Notes under the pieces: model-generated
Seen by the model: only the letters and a program-made list of their open reading frames with translations
What the model was told of the DNA's origin: nothing
Databases searched by the model: none
Part shown: in pieces, positions 30,765 through 40,201 of the stretch
Numbering within the stretch: the first letter of the stretch is position 1
Layout: every line of letters begins with the position of its first letter
Program-made: the position numbers and the translations under genes
Assembly: GCA_902783835.1 (NCBI GenBank)
Contig: CACZSN010000023.1
Span: 1-47,622 of the forward strand
DNA: 47,622 nucleotides
Source of the DNA: an uncultured bacterium
GTDB taxonomy: Bacteria; Cyanobacteriota; Vampirovibrionia; Gastranaerophilales; Gastranaerophilaceae
Reading direction: 5' to 3'

Positions 30765-31856
30765 TTACAATTTTTTTGTTAAAAGTTTTACAAGTTTGTT
30801 TTTGAGTCTAATCAAAAATGACTTGTTGAAATTTGCAAAATTTGCTTTAAAGTTGCAGTTAATCAAACGGCAGCACATTTTGCAGGTATGAACTTTGTGA
30901 CGACATGTATCGGCTTCTTTGCTTTCCCAAAGTTCTTTCGGCGATTTTTCCAAAATCGAACCGATAGGTGTCATATTGAAGCATAGTCTGACATCACCGT
31001 ATGGGTCAACGGCAAAATTTGTCGAACCGACATCGCATTTGATAGCGTTGACAATATCTTCAGGATTGTTGAAGAAAATTTTGTACGCTTCAAGTTGCTC
31101 ATAAGAATTTGCAATCGCATGACCTGCTCGTTTCATTTCGATTAAGTGGTCAATAATCGGTAAAGCCTTGTCTGCCATACCTTTAATTGTATTTTTGTAT
31201 TCTTCTGGGATAATGTAATTATCCGTGTCCAAGCCAGCCGTTCTTGAGTACGGGTGGAAGGATTGAGAATCTTCAATCAATTGGAACATAATGTGTTTAA
31301 GGTGATTTTTTGTTGCATATTCGACCAAATAAACAATTTCGTCCAAATTGTCAGGAAGCATTACTGTTGCAAGGTTTAGACTTAAATTATCATTTCTTCC
31401 TTTTTTATAATTCATAATTTGCCAAACGAAATCACAAATTTTTTGTGCAGAACCTTCTCTGCCGCGTGATTTATCGTGAATTGATTTATCGACAATTGAA
31501 TTCAAAGAGACATTTATGCTTTCAAATTTTGTATCAATGATTTTGTCTACCAAATTTTCGACGGAAAATCCGTTGCTCATTGAAGATACCTTAAAACCTA
31601 AATCCGTTGCGTAGTTTGTAAGTTCAAAAATGTCCGGACGTAAAAACGGTTCACCGCCCGAAAAACATATCCAAAAACCATCGCCGAGCCATTCTCTGAG
31701 TTGCTTGAGAACATTTTTCCACTGTTCTGTCGTAAGTTCTTTTTTCATAACTTCGCCGCCGACTTGCCATTTTGAACAAGTGACGCATTTCATTTGACAT
31801 CTGTCAGTGATGTCGATTGTTAAAACTTGCGGTTTTGACGGTAATTTTGAACTCAT
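30765..31856 (-). CDS. Radical SAM protein with C-terminal cysteine cluster
   Basis: A 363-residue radical AdoMet enzyme. The cluster motif is CQMKCVTC in TIDITDRCQMKCVTCSKW, a C-x3-C-x2-C near residue 18. CFSGGEPFLRPDI supplies the AdoMet-binding GGEP. The C-terminal cysteines (CRHKVHTCKMCCRLINC) and the upstream CDVGSTNFAVDPYGDVRLC resemble a SPASM auxiliary-cluster region. Such enzymes modify peptides or act in cofactor and glycan chemistry. No precursor peptide gene is evident next to it. The ATG has AAGGAG. It follows uvrC by 21 bp and is probably co-transcribed with it. Confidence 0.87.
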   Translation of the reverse strand: MSSKLPSKPQVLTIDITDRCQMKCVTCSKWQVGGEVMKKELTTEQWKNVLKQLREWLGDGFWICFSGGEPFLRPDIFELTNYATDLGFKVSSMSNGFSVENLVDKIIDTKFESINVSLNSIVDKSIHDKSRGREGSAQKICDFVWQIMNYKKGRNDNLSLNLATVMLPDNLDEIVYLVEYATKNHLKHIMFQLIEDSQSFHPYSRTAGLDTDNYIIPEEYKNTIKGMADKALPIIDHLIEMKRAGHAIANSYEQLEAYKIFFNNPEDIVNAIKCDVGSTNFAVDPYGDVRLCFNMTPIGSILEKSPKELWESKEADTCRHKVHTCKMCCRLINCNFKANFANFNKSFLIRLKNKLVKLLTKKL

Positions 31857-31877
31857 TTGACTCTCCTTAAACTTATG

Positions 31878-33719
31878 TTACTCTGCATTAGTTTCACTGT
31901 CAACGATTTCATCAGTTTTGTCACGAAACGCTTTATAAACCCGTTCGGCTTGCGAAGGAGGCAAAAGCAGTGCAATTTCAGGCAGGGTGAGTAACGAGAG
32001 TTTTTTTACATCTCGAAAATTTTTTCTGATAATTTTTTTGCTTTTCTCAGAAAGTCCTTTTATAGTATCCAAAACGGATTCTAACGATGATTTTTGACGT
32101 AAACTTCTGTGGAAAGTTATCGCAAATCTGTGTGCCTCGTCCCGAATTCGTTGGAAAAAGTACAACTGCTCAGAATTTTTAGGGAAAATTACTGGTTTTG
32201 ATTGGTGAGGAACGAAAATTTCCTCTTCTCTTTTTGCCAAGGAAACAAAATTTATGTCCTTTATTCCCATTTCCTCAACAATTTCAATTACGCTTGAAAG
32301 TTGACCTTTGCCCCCATCGATGATGATTAAATCGGGATAATTTTCGGGAGAAAGTCTTTTGAGTCTGCGAGAGAGGACTTCTTTCATCGACTGAAAGTCG
32401 TCCGGTTTGCCGACTTCGACAGTTTTTATTTTAAATTTCCGATATTCGGATTTTGTGGGCAAGCCGTTTATGAAAACAACCATCGAGGCGACGGTGTTTG
32501 TCCCTTGAATGTGCGAAATATCGTAACATTCGACCCTGTGCGGAAATCTTTTCAGTTTCAATTTTTCGCAAATGTATGCCCCAACTTTGTTGTAATCTTC
32601 CGAAATTTGTTTCATTCTTGAAAGTTTTATTTTCTCATGAAAATAATCTGAATTTTTTTTCGCAAGTTCGACTATGTCTCGGTTTGCATCGGTAATTTCC
32701 GTGACAATTTTGACTTTTGAGCCTTTCAAGCCCGTGAGCCAATTCTCGACAGTTTTGAGTTCGGAATTTTTTGTAGGAATTATGATTTCCTTCGGAATGT
32801 CCGTCGTTCTTGAGTAGTATTCACTTAAAAATGCGTAAGAAATATCTTCTTCGACGTCAAAATCCGAGGATGAAAGTTCGAAATCTTTTTTGTCTGTCAA
32901 TCTGCCGTCTCTGATTTGAATAAGCGAAACCGCACAAATGCCGCCACTTTCGGTGATAGAAACGACATCTTTATTTACGTTTGTAGATTCGTAAACGACT
33001 TTTTGTTTTTCGATTGTTTTTTTTACGTCAAAGTATGCGTCACGGTACTTTGCGGCCTTTTCAAATTCTTGTCGTTCGGAATAATAAAGCATTTCTTTTT
33101 TCAATTCTTCAACGAGCAAGAGCCTGTTGCCGGATAAAAAAAGTTCGACATTGTTCAAAATCTTTTTGTAATCTTCCGGTGAAATCAACTTTTGACAAGG
33201 TGCGGAGCATTTTTTGATGTCATAATAAATGCAGGGACGATTTTTGAATTTCGGGGTTTTACATTGTTTAAGCGGAAAAAGTTTTTTTAATAAATCGAGA
33301 GTGGAATACATCGCACTTGAGTCTGTATAAGGTCCGAAATATTTTCCTTTTTCCATATTAATATTGTGTTTTCTGACAATAATAATTCTCGGATATTCTT
33401 CGTTTGTGATTAAAAAATACGGATATTTTTTATCATCTTTCAAAAGAACATTATATTTCGGCTTATATTTTTTGATTAAATGAGCCTCTAAAATTAACGC
33501 TTCGGTTTCGGTGTTTGTTATGATAAATTCGATTTTTTCGATTTGGGGCACCATAACGCGAAGTTTCGGTGTTTCGTGTTTCTTTTGAAAGTATGAACTT
33601 ACGCGTTTTTTGAGATTTTTTGCTTTCCCGACATAAATAATTGTACCGTCTTTATCCAAAAAACGATAAGAACCCGGTTTTTCGGGCAAAAGTTTTAATT
33701 GTTCGGAAATATTCTCCAT
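31878..33719 (-). CDS. uvrC: UvrABC system subunit C
   Basis: Makes the two incisions of nucleotide excision repair. The 613-residue protein has the N-terminal GIY-YIG domain (PGSYRFLDKDGTIIYVGKAKNLKKRV). A cysteine cluster region follows (CKTPKFKNRPCIYYDIKKCSAPC). The UVR segment near residue 205 contains EFEKAAKYRD. The C-terminal RNase H-like domain has CYDISHIQGTNTVASMVVF and DLIIIDGGKGQLSS, and helix-hairpin-helix motifs end the chain. The ATG has no Shine-Dalgarno; its promoter predicts a leaderless transcript. Confidence 0.96.
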   Translation of the reverse strand: MENISEQLKLLPEKPGSYRFLDKDGTIIYVGKAKNLKKRVSSYFQKKHETPKLRVMVPQIEKIEFIITNTETEALILEAHLIKKYKPKYNVLLKDDKKYPYFLITNEEYPRIIIVRKHNINMEKGKYFGPYTDSSAMYSTLDLLKKLFPLKQCKTPKFKNRPCIYYDIKKCSAPCQKLISPEDYKKILNNVELFLSGNRLLLVEELKKEMLYYSERQEFEKAAKYRDAYFDVKKTIEKQKVVYESTNVNKDVVSITESGGICAVSLIQIRDGRLTDKKDFELSSSDFDVEEDISYAFLSEYYSRTTDIPKEIIIPTKNSELKTVENWLTGLKGSKVKIVTEITDANRDIVELAKKNSDYFHEKIKLSRMKQISEDYNKVGAYICEKLKLKRFPHRVECYDISHIQGTNTVASMVVFINGLPTKSEYRKFKIKTVEVGKPDDFQSMKEVLSRRLKRLSPENYPDLIIIDGGKGQLSSVIEIVEEMGIKDINFVSLAKREEEIFVPHQSKPVIFPKNSEQLYFFQRIRDEAHRFAITFHRSLRQKSSLESVLDTIKGLSEKSKKIIRKNFRDVKKLSLLTLPEIALLLPPSQAERVYKAFRDKTDEIVDSETNAE

Positions 33720-33725
33720 AATTGA

Positions 33726-33754
33726 ATTTTAACCTGATTTTGCAGTCTTTGCAA
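33726..33754 (-). promoter_or_regulatory. uvrC promoter, leaderless geometry
   Basis: On the minus strand TTGCAA (33754-33749), 17-bp spacer, TAAAAT (33731-33726). The -10 ends 7 nt before the A of the ATG. Confidence 0.6.
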
Positions 33755-33816
33755 ATAATAAAATGTAAAAAAAAATTTATAAAAACCAAAAAAGTTAATT
33801 CAAGGCTCGAAAATTT

Positions 33817-33825
33817 TGATATAAT
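33817..33825 (+). promoter_or_regulatory. Extended -10 promoter of the SNF2 gene
   Basis: TGATATAAT: TGn followed by the consensus hexamer (33820-33825), 27 nt before the start codon. Confidence 0.55.
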
Positions 33826-33851
33826 TATTTATCATATTGTTTGAGGCAAAA

Positions 33852-36800
33852 ATGGATTTACAAGATAATATACTACTGTTTGATAATTATGACGAAGAAT
33901 TAGAAGAAGATGAAGAAGATTTCGAGGAAGACGAAGCCCCGAAAGAGCCTGAACATCACACATATTCGTTCAAAAAAAATAATATAGAAACTCTGTTTCA
34001 AAACTTGACGGAAAATCCGGCAGGTATGGAGAAAAAAGACTTTCGTCTTACTCTCAGCAACATTTATGATATTGTTGACGATGAGTTTGAAGGAACTTTT
34101 AATCAGCCTGTATCGATTTTAAGAAGTACGGATTTTTATTTGTATGAGGAAAATAAGAAGCCTACGGTTTTTGTTTATCCGAAAAATAATTTCGATTTTT
34201 GGTTAAAATCAAAAGGTTCTCTTTACAGATTTGTTCCGAAAACAAAGGAAATTCACGGCGAAGAACAATATGGTTATGCAATCCCGCTTGAAATTCTTTG
34301 GGAATATTTTTCTTGCTTTGCAGATGTTGAACATAATGATGATTTGACGGAATCTTATCTTGCGTTTAATAACCTCACGCAATTTGTTCTTAAAGCGGTG
34401 CAAAAACTTTATTTTATTCCGAAAATTGTAAAATCCGAGAAGTTATTTTCTGTTAAGTATGAATTATTTTCATTTACTTCGGAATTGCTTGATTCTTTGA
34501 GAAAAATTAATTCTATTGATTTTTCAAAATGTTCGGAAATTAAAAATACAAAAGATTATTTGATTGATAATTATTTAAATTATATTATTTTCAAATTTAT
34601 CGGTTTGAAAGTATCTAAATTTAAAGAATACAAAGCTGCGATGTATTTTATGAAACCTTTGCAGCAAAAGCGTTTCATTCGTTCAACAGATATTGCAACG
34701 GCAATTTCCGATTGGCTCGATGAAATTTACATCGGAAAATACGATATCGTCCCTGTTTTGAACATTTCAAAAGTTACGGATGAGGATTTCGTTTTGACCG
34801 TGACTATCAAAAACAAAGCTGACGAAAAAAATCCCGAAATCTTGCCGATAGAGGTGCTTTACGAGGACAGAGAAACAATTTTCGACAAGCCTGCCGACTT
34901 TGTCGTTTCTGTCATCGAAAAACAACTTAATTATGCTCTTAAATATTATCCTGAACTTGAAACTTTGTTTGACGAAGAAAATGACTTCAAGTTGAAAATG
35001 AACGTTAATGAAGTTTACAAAGTTATGGCAAATACCGCATATTACTTGAACAAAGCGGGCATTGAGCTTATCTTGCCCGAAGATTTCGGCAACATCGTTG
35101 TTCCTCGTGCTTCAATCAACGCTCGGGTTAAAGCGGGTCGTGAGGCTGAATTGGCGGAACTTTTGAACTTCGGTGCAAACAGTATGAATTTGAAAAATAT
35201 TTTCGAATTCGATTACAAAATCGCAATCGGAGACGAAAAAATTTCTGTCGAAGAATTTGAAGAACTTACGAAAAATTCAAAAGGTCTTGTTGCATACAAA
35301 AATATGTATATTCTTATTGAACAAGACGAGGCAAAAGCCCTTATTGACAAGGTTAAGAACCCGACAATCGAGAATATGACCCGTGCGGAACTCTTGCACG
35401 CTGCACTTTCCGGTAATGTCAAAGATTATGAATTTGATTATGACAGTGCTTTTGCAAATATTTTGAAAGATTTGACAAAAGTTCAGGAAGTTACGCCGCC
35501 TGAAGGTTTGAAGGCTCATTTGAGACCGTATCAGGAAAACGGTTTGAGATGGTTATACACAAATACCGTAAAAGGTTTCGGTACTTGTATTGCAGACGAT
35601 ATGGGTCTTGGTAAAACAATTCAGGTTATCAGTTTAATATTGAAACTCAAAGAAGAAAATCGTATCAAAGGTCAAGTCCTCGTTGTATGTCCGACAACTT
35701 TGCTCGGTAACTGGGTCAAGGAACTTAACGGTTTTGCTCCAAGTTTGAACGTTTCGGTATATCATGGTCCTGAACGTAAAATCGATGAGAAGGCGGACGT
35801 TATCATCACGACATTTGCCGTTTTGAGAATTGATATTGAAGAAATCAAGAAAAAATCTTGGGGTATGTTAATCATCGATGAAGCCCAAAATATCAAGAAC
35901 CCTGATACGTCGCAAACCCTTGCAGTTAAATCGTTGAAGGCAGAATACAAAGTCGCAATGACAGGTACTCCCGTTGAAAACAGATTGACTGAATTGTGGA
36001 GTATTTTCGACTTTATCAATAAAGGCTATCTCGGCACTATCAGAGAGTTCCAAAAACGTTATGCCGTTCCGATTGAAAAATTCAAACAAACGAGCAGAGC
36101 GGAAAAACTCAAACTTTCGATTTCACCGTTTGTTTTAAGACGTTTAAAAACCGATAAGAGCGTTATCAGCGATTTGCCGGAAAAGGTTGTTCTCGACGAA
36201 TACTGTTATCTTTCAAAAACTCAGGCCGCTTTGTATGAAAGCACTTTGAACAGCATAATGGGACAAATTTCAGAGGCTCAAGGCATCAATCGTCGTGGTA
36301 TGATTTTCAAACTCATCACTGCGTTGAAACAAATTTGTAACCACCCGTATCAATACAAAAAATCGGGTGAAATGACGAAAGATGTTTCTGGCAAATGTGA
36401 CAAATTCATTTCTGTTCTTGACGGAATTATTCAAAACAAAGAAAAATCGGTCGTATTTACTCAATACAAAGAAATGGGCAAAATCCTCGTACCGATTGTT
36501 CAAAACGAACTTCAAACGACTCCGTTGTTCTTCCACGGTTCGTTGAACACCGCACAACGTGAGGCGATGTTGAAACAATTCCAAGAAGATGACGAAAGCA
36601 AGATTATGATTTTGTCATTGAAAGCTGGTGGAACGGGTCTTAACCTCACCAATGCGACGAACGTTATTCACTATGACCTATGGTGGAATCCTGCGGTTGA
36701 AGACCAAGCGACCGACCGTACTTACCGTATCGGTCAAAAGAACAACGTAATGGTTCACAGACTTATTACGCTTGGTACTTTTGAAGAAAAAATTGACGAA

Positions 36801-36908
36801 ATGATTAAGAAGAAAAAGGAACTCGTTAATATGGCTGTTTTCGAAGGCGAAAAAACGATTACAGACCTTACGGACGAAGAAATTTACAACATCTTCACCC
36901 TTTCGTAA
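33852..36908 (+). CDS. SNF2-family DEAD/H-box helicase-like ATPase
   Basis: A 1018-residue DNA-dependent ATPase/translocase. The N-terminal 30 residues are strongly acidic (EELEEDEEDFEEDE). A roughly 500-residue N-terminal region of unknown fold follows. The two RecA lobes begin near residue 560: LRPYQENGLRWLY, DDMGLGKTIQ (about 583), LLIIDEAQNIKN (DEAQ in place of DEAH, about 675), MTGTPVENR, LKAGGTGLNLT and QATDRTYRIGQ (about 951). The bacterial SNF2 families include RapA/HepA-type and defence-type proteins; the simple lobe pair without zinc finger or nuclease does not point to either. I chose the ATG at 33852 because GAGG lies 5 nt upstream. Confidence 0.9.
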   Translation: MDLQDNILLFDNYDEELEEDEEDFEEDEAPKEPEHHTYSFKKNNIETLFQNLTENPAGMEKKDFRLTLSNIYDIVDDEFEGTFNQPVSILRSTDFYLYEENKKPTVFVYPKNNFDFWLKSKGSLYRFVPKTKEIHGEEQYGYAIPLEILWEYFSCFADVEHNDDLTESYLAFNNLTQFVLKAVQKLYFIPKIVKSEKLFSVKYELFSFTSELLDSLRKINSIDFSKCSEIKNTKDYLIDNYLNYIIFKFIGLKVSKFKEYKAAMYFMKPLQQKRFIRSTDIATAISDWLDEIYIGKYDIVPVLNISKVTDEDFVLTVTIKNKADEKNPEILPIEVLYEDRETIFDKPADFVVSVIEKQLNYALKYYPELETLFDEENDFKLKMNVNEVYKVMANTAYYLNKAGIELILPEDFGNIVVPRASINARVKAGREAELAELLNFGANSMNLKNIFEFDYKIAIGDEKISVEEFEELTKNSKGLVAYKNMYILIEQDEAKALIDKVKNPTIENMTRAELLHAALSGNVKDYEFDYDSAFANILKDLTKVQEVTPPEGLKAHLRPYQENGLRWLYTNTVKGFGTCIADDMGLGKTIQVISLILKLKEENRIKGQVLVVCPTTLLGNWVKELNGFAPSLNVSVYHGPERKIDEKADVIITTFAVLRIDIEEIKKKSWGMLIIDEAQNIKNPDTSQTLAVKSLKAEYKVAMTGTPVENRLTELWSIFDFINKGYLGTIREFQKRYAVPIEKFKQTSRAEKLKLSISPFVLRRLKTDKSVISDLPEKVVLDEYCYLSKTQAALYESTLNSIMGQISEAQGINRRGMIFKLITALKQICNHPYQYKKSGEMTKDVSGKCDKFISVLDGIIQNKEKSVVFTQYKEMGKILVPIVQNELQTTPLFFHGSLNTAQREAMLKQFQEDDESKIMILSLKAGGTGLNLTNATNVIHYDLWWNPAVEDQATDRTYRIGQKNNVMVHRLITLGTFEEKIDEMIKKKKELVNMAVFEGEKTITDLTDEEIYNIFTLS

Positions 36909-36930
36909 AAATTTCAAAACAAAAAACAAA

Positions 36931-36956
36931 AAGCGGATTAGAAAATCCGCTTTTTT
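36931..36956. terminator. SNF2 gene terminator, bidirectional
   Basis: AAGCGGATT (36931-36939) pairs with AATCCGCTT (36944-36952), then T-run. The minus strand also has a T-rich tail. Confidence 0.9.
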
Positions 36957-36962
36957 ATTGCA

Positions 36963-36999
36963 TAAAAAAACAGAGTTCCGCTTTATTGCGAAACTCTGT
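36963..36999 (-). terminator. leuS terminator
   Basis: ACAGAGTTCCGC (36970-36981) pairs with GCGAAACTCTGT (36988-36999) with one mismatch. On the minus strand a run of seven T follows. It lies 9 nt after leuS. Confidence 0.85.
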
Positions 37000-37007
37000 C
37001 ATTTCTG

Positions 37008-39497
37008 CTATTTTACGACAATGTTGACCAATTTATTCGGAACAACGATAATTTTTACAACTTGTTTTCCTTCAAGGAGTGCTTTTATTTTTTCGCTTGA
37101 AAGTGCAAGTTTTTCAAGTTCTTCCTTGCTGATGTCAGCGTCAACTTCAAGTTTGTCCTTCAACTTGCCGTTGATTTGTGTAACAACTGTGATTGCACTC
37201 ATTTTTGCAAGGTTGTCATCATATTTTGGCCATTCTTCGTTGTGGATTGAATCTTTCAAACCTATGATGTCGCCGATTTCTTCGCTCATATAAGGAACTA
37301 CGGGCGAAATCATCTTCAACATCGACAACAATGCGAAACTCAAAACATTTTTGTCTTGTTCGTTCATTTCGGGCTTTTTATTCATATAATCGTAAATTGT
37401 GTTTGTAAATTCACGATATTGCGAAATAACCGTGTTGAATTGGAACTCATCGTTGATGTCTTGCGTAATTTTCTTAATCGCAATATGAGTTTGTCTTACT
37501 AAGTTGTCGTTTTCTTTTGAAAGTTCTTTTATGTCGGGGAGTTTGTAGTCAACGATGATGTTTTCACGGTTGAGTATAAACATTCTCCAAAGTCTGTTTA
37601 CAAATTTGAAACAGCCTTCTACCCCTGCATCGGTCCAGTCAAAATCACGTCCCGGAGGTGAATCTGACAAGATAAACAATCTTGCCGTATCTGCTCCGTA
37701 ATTTCTGTAAATGTCATCCGGGTCAACGGTATTGCCCTTTGATTTTGACATTTTAGAACCGTCTTTTAATACCATACCTTGTGTCAAAAGATTTTTGAAC
37801 GGTTCATCAACACTTGTGATTCCTAAGTCGTGGATTGCTTTTGTGAAAAATCTTGCATAAAGCAAGTGCAAAATTGCGTGTTCAATACCGCCGACATATT
37901 GATCAACAGGTGACCAATAATCCGTTGCTTCTTTTGAGAACGGTTCTTTGTCGTTGTGTGCATCCAAATAACGGTAATAGTACCAATTTGAACACATAAA
38001 TGTATCCATTGTATCTGATTCACGTTCTGCATCTGCTCCGCAAACAGGGCATTTCGTGTGCATGAACGTTTCAGATGTTGTCAAAGGCGAACGTCCTTTG
38101 ACTGAGAAATCAACGTCTTTCGGTAACAATACCGGCAAATCTTCTTCCGGTACAGGAACGATTCCACAATGAGGACAGTTGATTACAGGGATTGGAGCAC
38201 CCCAGTATCTTTGTCTTGAAATCAACCAGTCACGAAGTCTGAATTGCGTTGTAGCCTTACCAAAACCTTGTTCTTCGGCATATTCAGTGATGGCTTTTTT
38301 TGCATCTTCGTTTTTCATTCCCGTAAATTTGTCTGAATTTACAAGCACCCCAGGTTCGACGTAAGCGTTTTCATCAAGCGGTGCGTTTGGATTTTCGGGA
38401 TTGTCGATTACTCTTTTGATTGTTTTGCCGTATTTTTTAGCAAAAGCATAATCTCTTTCATCGTGTGCAGGAACTGCCATTACAGCACCTGTTCCGTAGT
38501 CGACGAGGGCATAATCTGCTACCCAAATTTCGCTTTCTTCGCCGTTGAACGGGTTAATGATGTGAGTTCCCAAAGGAACACCAGTTTTTACACGTTCGTT
38601 CGACAAACGTTCGATTTCCGTCATTCTTGATGCATTTTCACGGTATTGTTTTACTGCTTCAGCGTTTTCGGGAGTTGTTAACTTGTCGATGTCCTTGTAT
38701 TCGGGAGCAACAACGAGGTATGTGATACCGAAAACAGTGTCAGGACGGGTTGTGTAAACAGGAATTTCAAGTCCTTCGATTTCTTTGACTTTGAATTTCA
38801 AAATCGTACCGTGTGACTTACCAATCCAGTTCTTTTGCATCAATTTAACTCTGTCCGGCCAACCGTCAAGTTTGTCTAAATCGTTCAAAAGTCTGTCTGC
38901 ATAATCCGTGATTTTTAAGAACCATTGTGAAAGATGTTTCTTTTCCGCAACAGAATCGCATCTCCAGCATTTGCCGTCGATTACCTGTTCGTTAGCGAGA
39001 ACTGTCGCACACTTCGGACACCAGTTAACAGGTGCTTCTTTTTTGTATGCAAGTCCTTTTTTGAAAAATTGTAAGAAAAACCACTGTGTCCACTTGTAAT
39101 AATCAGGCAAACAACTTGCGATTTCTCTGTCCCAATCAACCATAATACCGAGTCTTTGAAGTTGACCTTTCATGTATTTGATGTTGTCCAATGTCCAAGT
39201 TTCAGGGTCTGCACCGTGCTGAATTGCCGCGTTTTCGGCAGGAAGTCCGAAACTGTCCCAACCCATCGGGTGAAGAACATTGTATCCGTTCATCTTCTTG
39301 AAACGGGCAATTACGTCTGAAATTGTGTAGTTTCTGACGTGTCCCATGTGAAGTTTCCCTGAAGGATAAGGCAACATTGAAAGAACATAATATTTCGGTT
39401 TGTCGGAATGATTGTAAACCTTATTAACCTTTTTTTCTTCCCAAAGTTTTCTTCTTTTTTCTTCGATTTCTTGGGGGAAATATTTGATTTCTTCCAC
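37008..39497 (-). CDS. leuS: Leucyl-tRNA synthetase
   Basis: Charges tRNA-Leu. Class I motifs are present: the HIGH-type site (PYPSGKLHMGHVRN) and the KMSKS loop (DGSKMSKSKGNTVD), with the large CP1 editing domain between them. The zinc-binding cysteines CPKC...CWRC are also present. The length is normal at about 829 residues. The start is uncertain. A GTG at 39497 has AGGA 7 nt upstream and gives the family-typical EEIKYFPQEIEEKRRKLWEE start. A TTG at 39545 would add 16 residues but has GGA only 2 nt upstream. A perfect hairpin GAAAAATC-TAC-GATTTTTC lies at 39551-39569. No T-box is visible. Confidence 0.95.
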   Translation of the reverse strand: MEEIKYFPQEIEEKRRKLWEEKKVNKVYNHSDKPKYYVLSMLPYPSGKLHMGHVRNYTISDVIARFKKMNGYNVLHPMGWDSFGLPAENAAIQHGADPETWTLDNIKYMKGQLQRLGIMVDWDREIASCLPDYYKWTQWFFLQFFKKGLAYKKEAPVNWCPKCATVLANEQVIDGKCWRCDSVAEKKHLSQWFLKITDYADRLLNDLDKLDGWPDRVKLMQKNWIGKSHGTILKFKVKEIEGLEIPVYTTRPDTVFGITYLVVAPEYKDIDKLTTPENAEAVKQYRENASRMTEIERLSNERVKTGVPLGTHIINPFNGEESEIWVADYALVDYGTGAVMAVPAHDERDYAFAKKYGKTIKRVIDNPENPNAPLDENAYVEPGVLVNSDKFTGMKNEDAKKAITEYAEEQGFGKATTQFRLRDWLISRQRYWGAPIPVINCPHCGIVPVPEEDLPVLLPKDVDFSVKGRSPLTTSETFMHTKCPVCGADAERESDTMDTFMCSNWYYYRYLDAHNDKEPFSKEATDYWSPVDQYVGGIEHAILHLLYARFFTKAIHDLGITSVDEPFKNLLTQGMVLKDGSKMSKSKGNTVDPDDIYRNYGADTARLFILSDSPPGRDFDWTDAGVEGCFKFVNRLWRMFILNRENIIVDYKLPDIKELSKENDNLVRQTHIAIKKITQDINDEFQFNTVISQYREFTNTIYDYMNKKPEMNEQDKNVLSFALLSMLKMISPVVPYMSEEIGDIIGLKDSIHNEEWPKYDDNLAKMSAITVVTQINGKLKDKLEVDADISKEELEKLALSSEKIKALLEGKQVVKIIVVPNKLVNIVVK

Positions 39498-39653
39498 TTT
39501 GTATTCCTCATTGTCTAATGTAACTTTTGCATTTTTTAACTGCAAAATCCGAAAAATCTACGATTTTTCAATATGATTTTAACAAAAACACGAAATATTT
39601 TAAATTATTTTTTTGTTTTTATTAAATAATTATTTTTACATTTCATGCACAGC

Positions 39654-39684
39654 AAAAGCACATGTCAAAATCCATGTGCTTTTT
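39654..39684. terminator. Hairpin after sepF
   Basis: AAAAGCACATG (39654-39664) pairs with CATGTGCTTTT (39673-39683). The T-tail is short on minus and longer on plus. It separates the yggS-sepF unit from leuS. Confidence 0.75.
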
Positions 39685-39718
39685 ACTAATTTTTTGTTAT
39701 CCCCTCGCTATTGAGCCG

Positions 39719-40201
39719 TTATTCCCAAATAGCGTTTTTTACCATTTTATCATCTTGTGATTCAGCAGAAAGAGAAACGCTCATCGGCGTGAAAATGAAA
39801 ACGTTTTCACTGATTTTGCGTTGATTTCCGTTCAATGCGTGTGTTGCACCGCAAAGGAAGTCTACTAATCTTACTGCATCGTTTGCTTCAAGAAGATTGA
39901 GGTTTACGATGATAGACTTTTTGTCTTTCAAGTGTTTTACAAACTCAATAGATTCTTTGTATTCACGAGGTTCACAAATAATTACTTCTGTATTACCTTT
40001 ACCAAATGTTCCGCTCACAACGTTTTTACCTGTATCTACCGTATTTCTGACGACCGGTTTAATTTCGGGCTGCATTGCCAATTGTCCTTCCGTCGGGTAT
40101 GCAATTGCTTCTTCGGGTTCTTCGATATAATCGCCTTCTTCTCCGCTGAAACCTTTTGCAAAGTTATCCATCCATAATTTAAGTGTATCTTGTACCGTCA
40201 C
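39719..40201 (-). CDS. sepF: Cell division protein SepF
   Basis: A membrane-binding FtsZ partner that helps organise the division ring in Gram-positives and Cyanobacteria. The 160-residue protein has an amphipathic N-terminus (DTLKLWMDNFAKGF), an acidic linker, and the SepF domain from about residue 70: EVIICEPREYKESIEFV, KKSIIVNLNLLEANDAVRLVDFL, and the final FIFTPMSVSLS. Its start overlaps the yggS stop by one base, so the pair is co-translated, as in other phyla that use SepF. Confidence 0.93.
   Translation of the reverse strand: MTVQDTLKLWMDNFAKGFSGEEGDYIEEPEEAIAYPTEGQLAMQPEIKPVVRNTVDTGKNVVSGTFGKGNTEVIICEPREYKESIEFVKHLKDKKSIIVNLNLLEANDAVRLVDFLCGATHALNGNQRKISENVFIFTPMSVSLSAESQDDKMVKNAIWE

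Noticed and set aside
39498..39720. T-box leader for leuS
   Set aside because: No T-box consensus or antiterminator/terminator pair is visible; only a short perfect hairpin and the sepF terminator.
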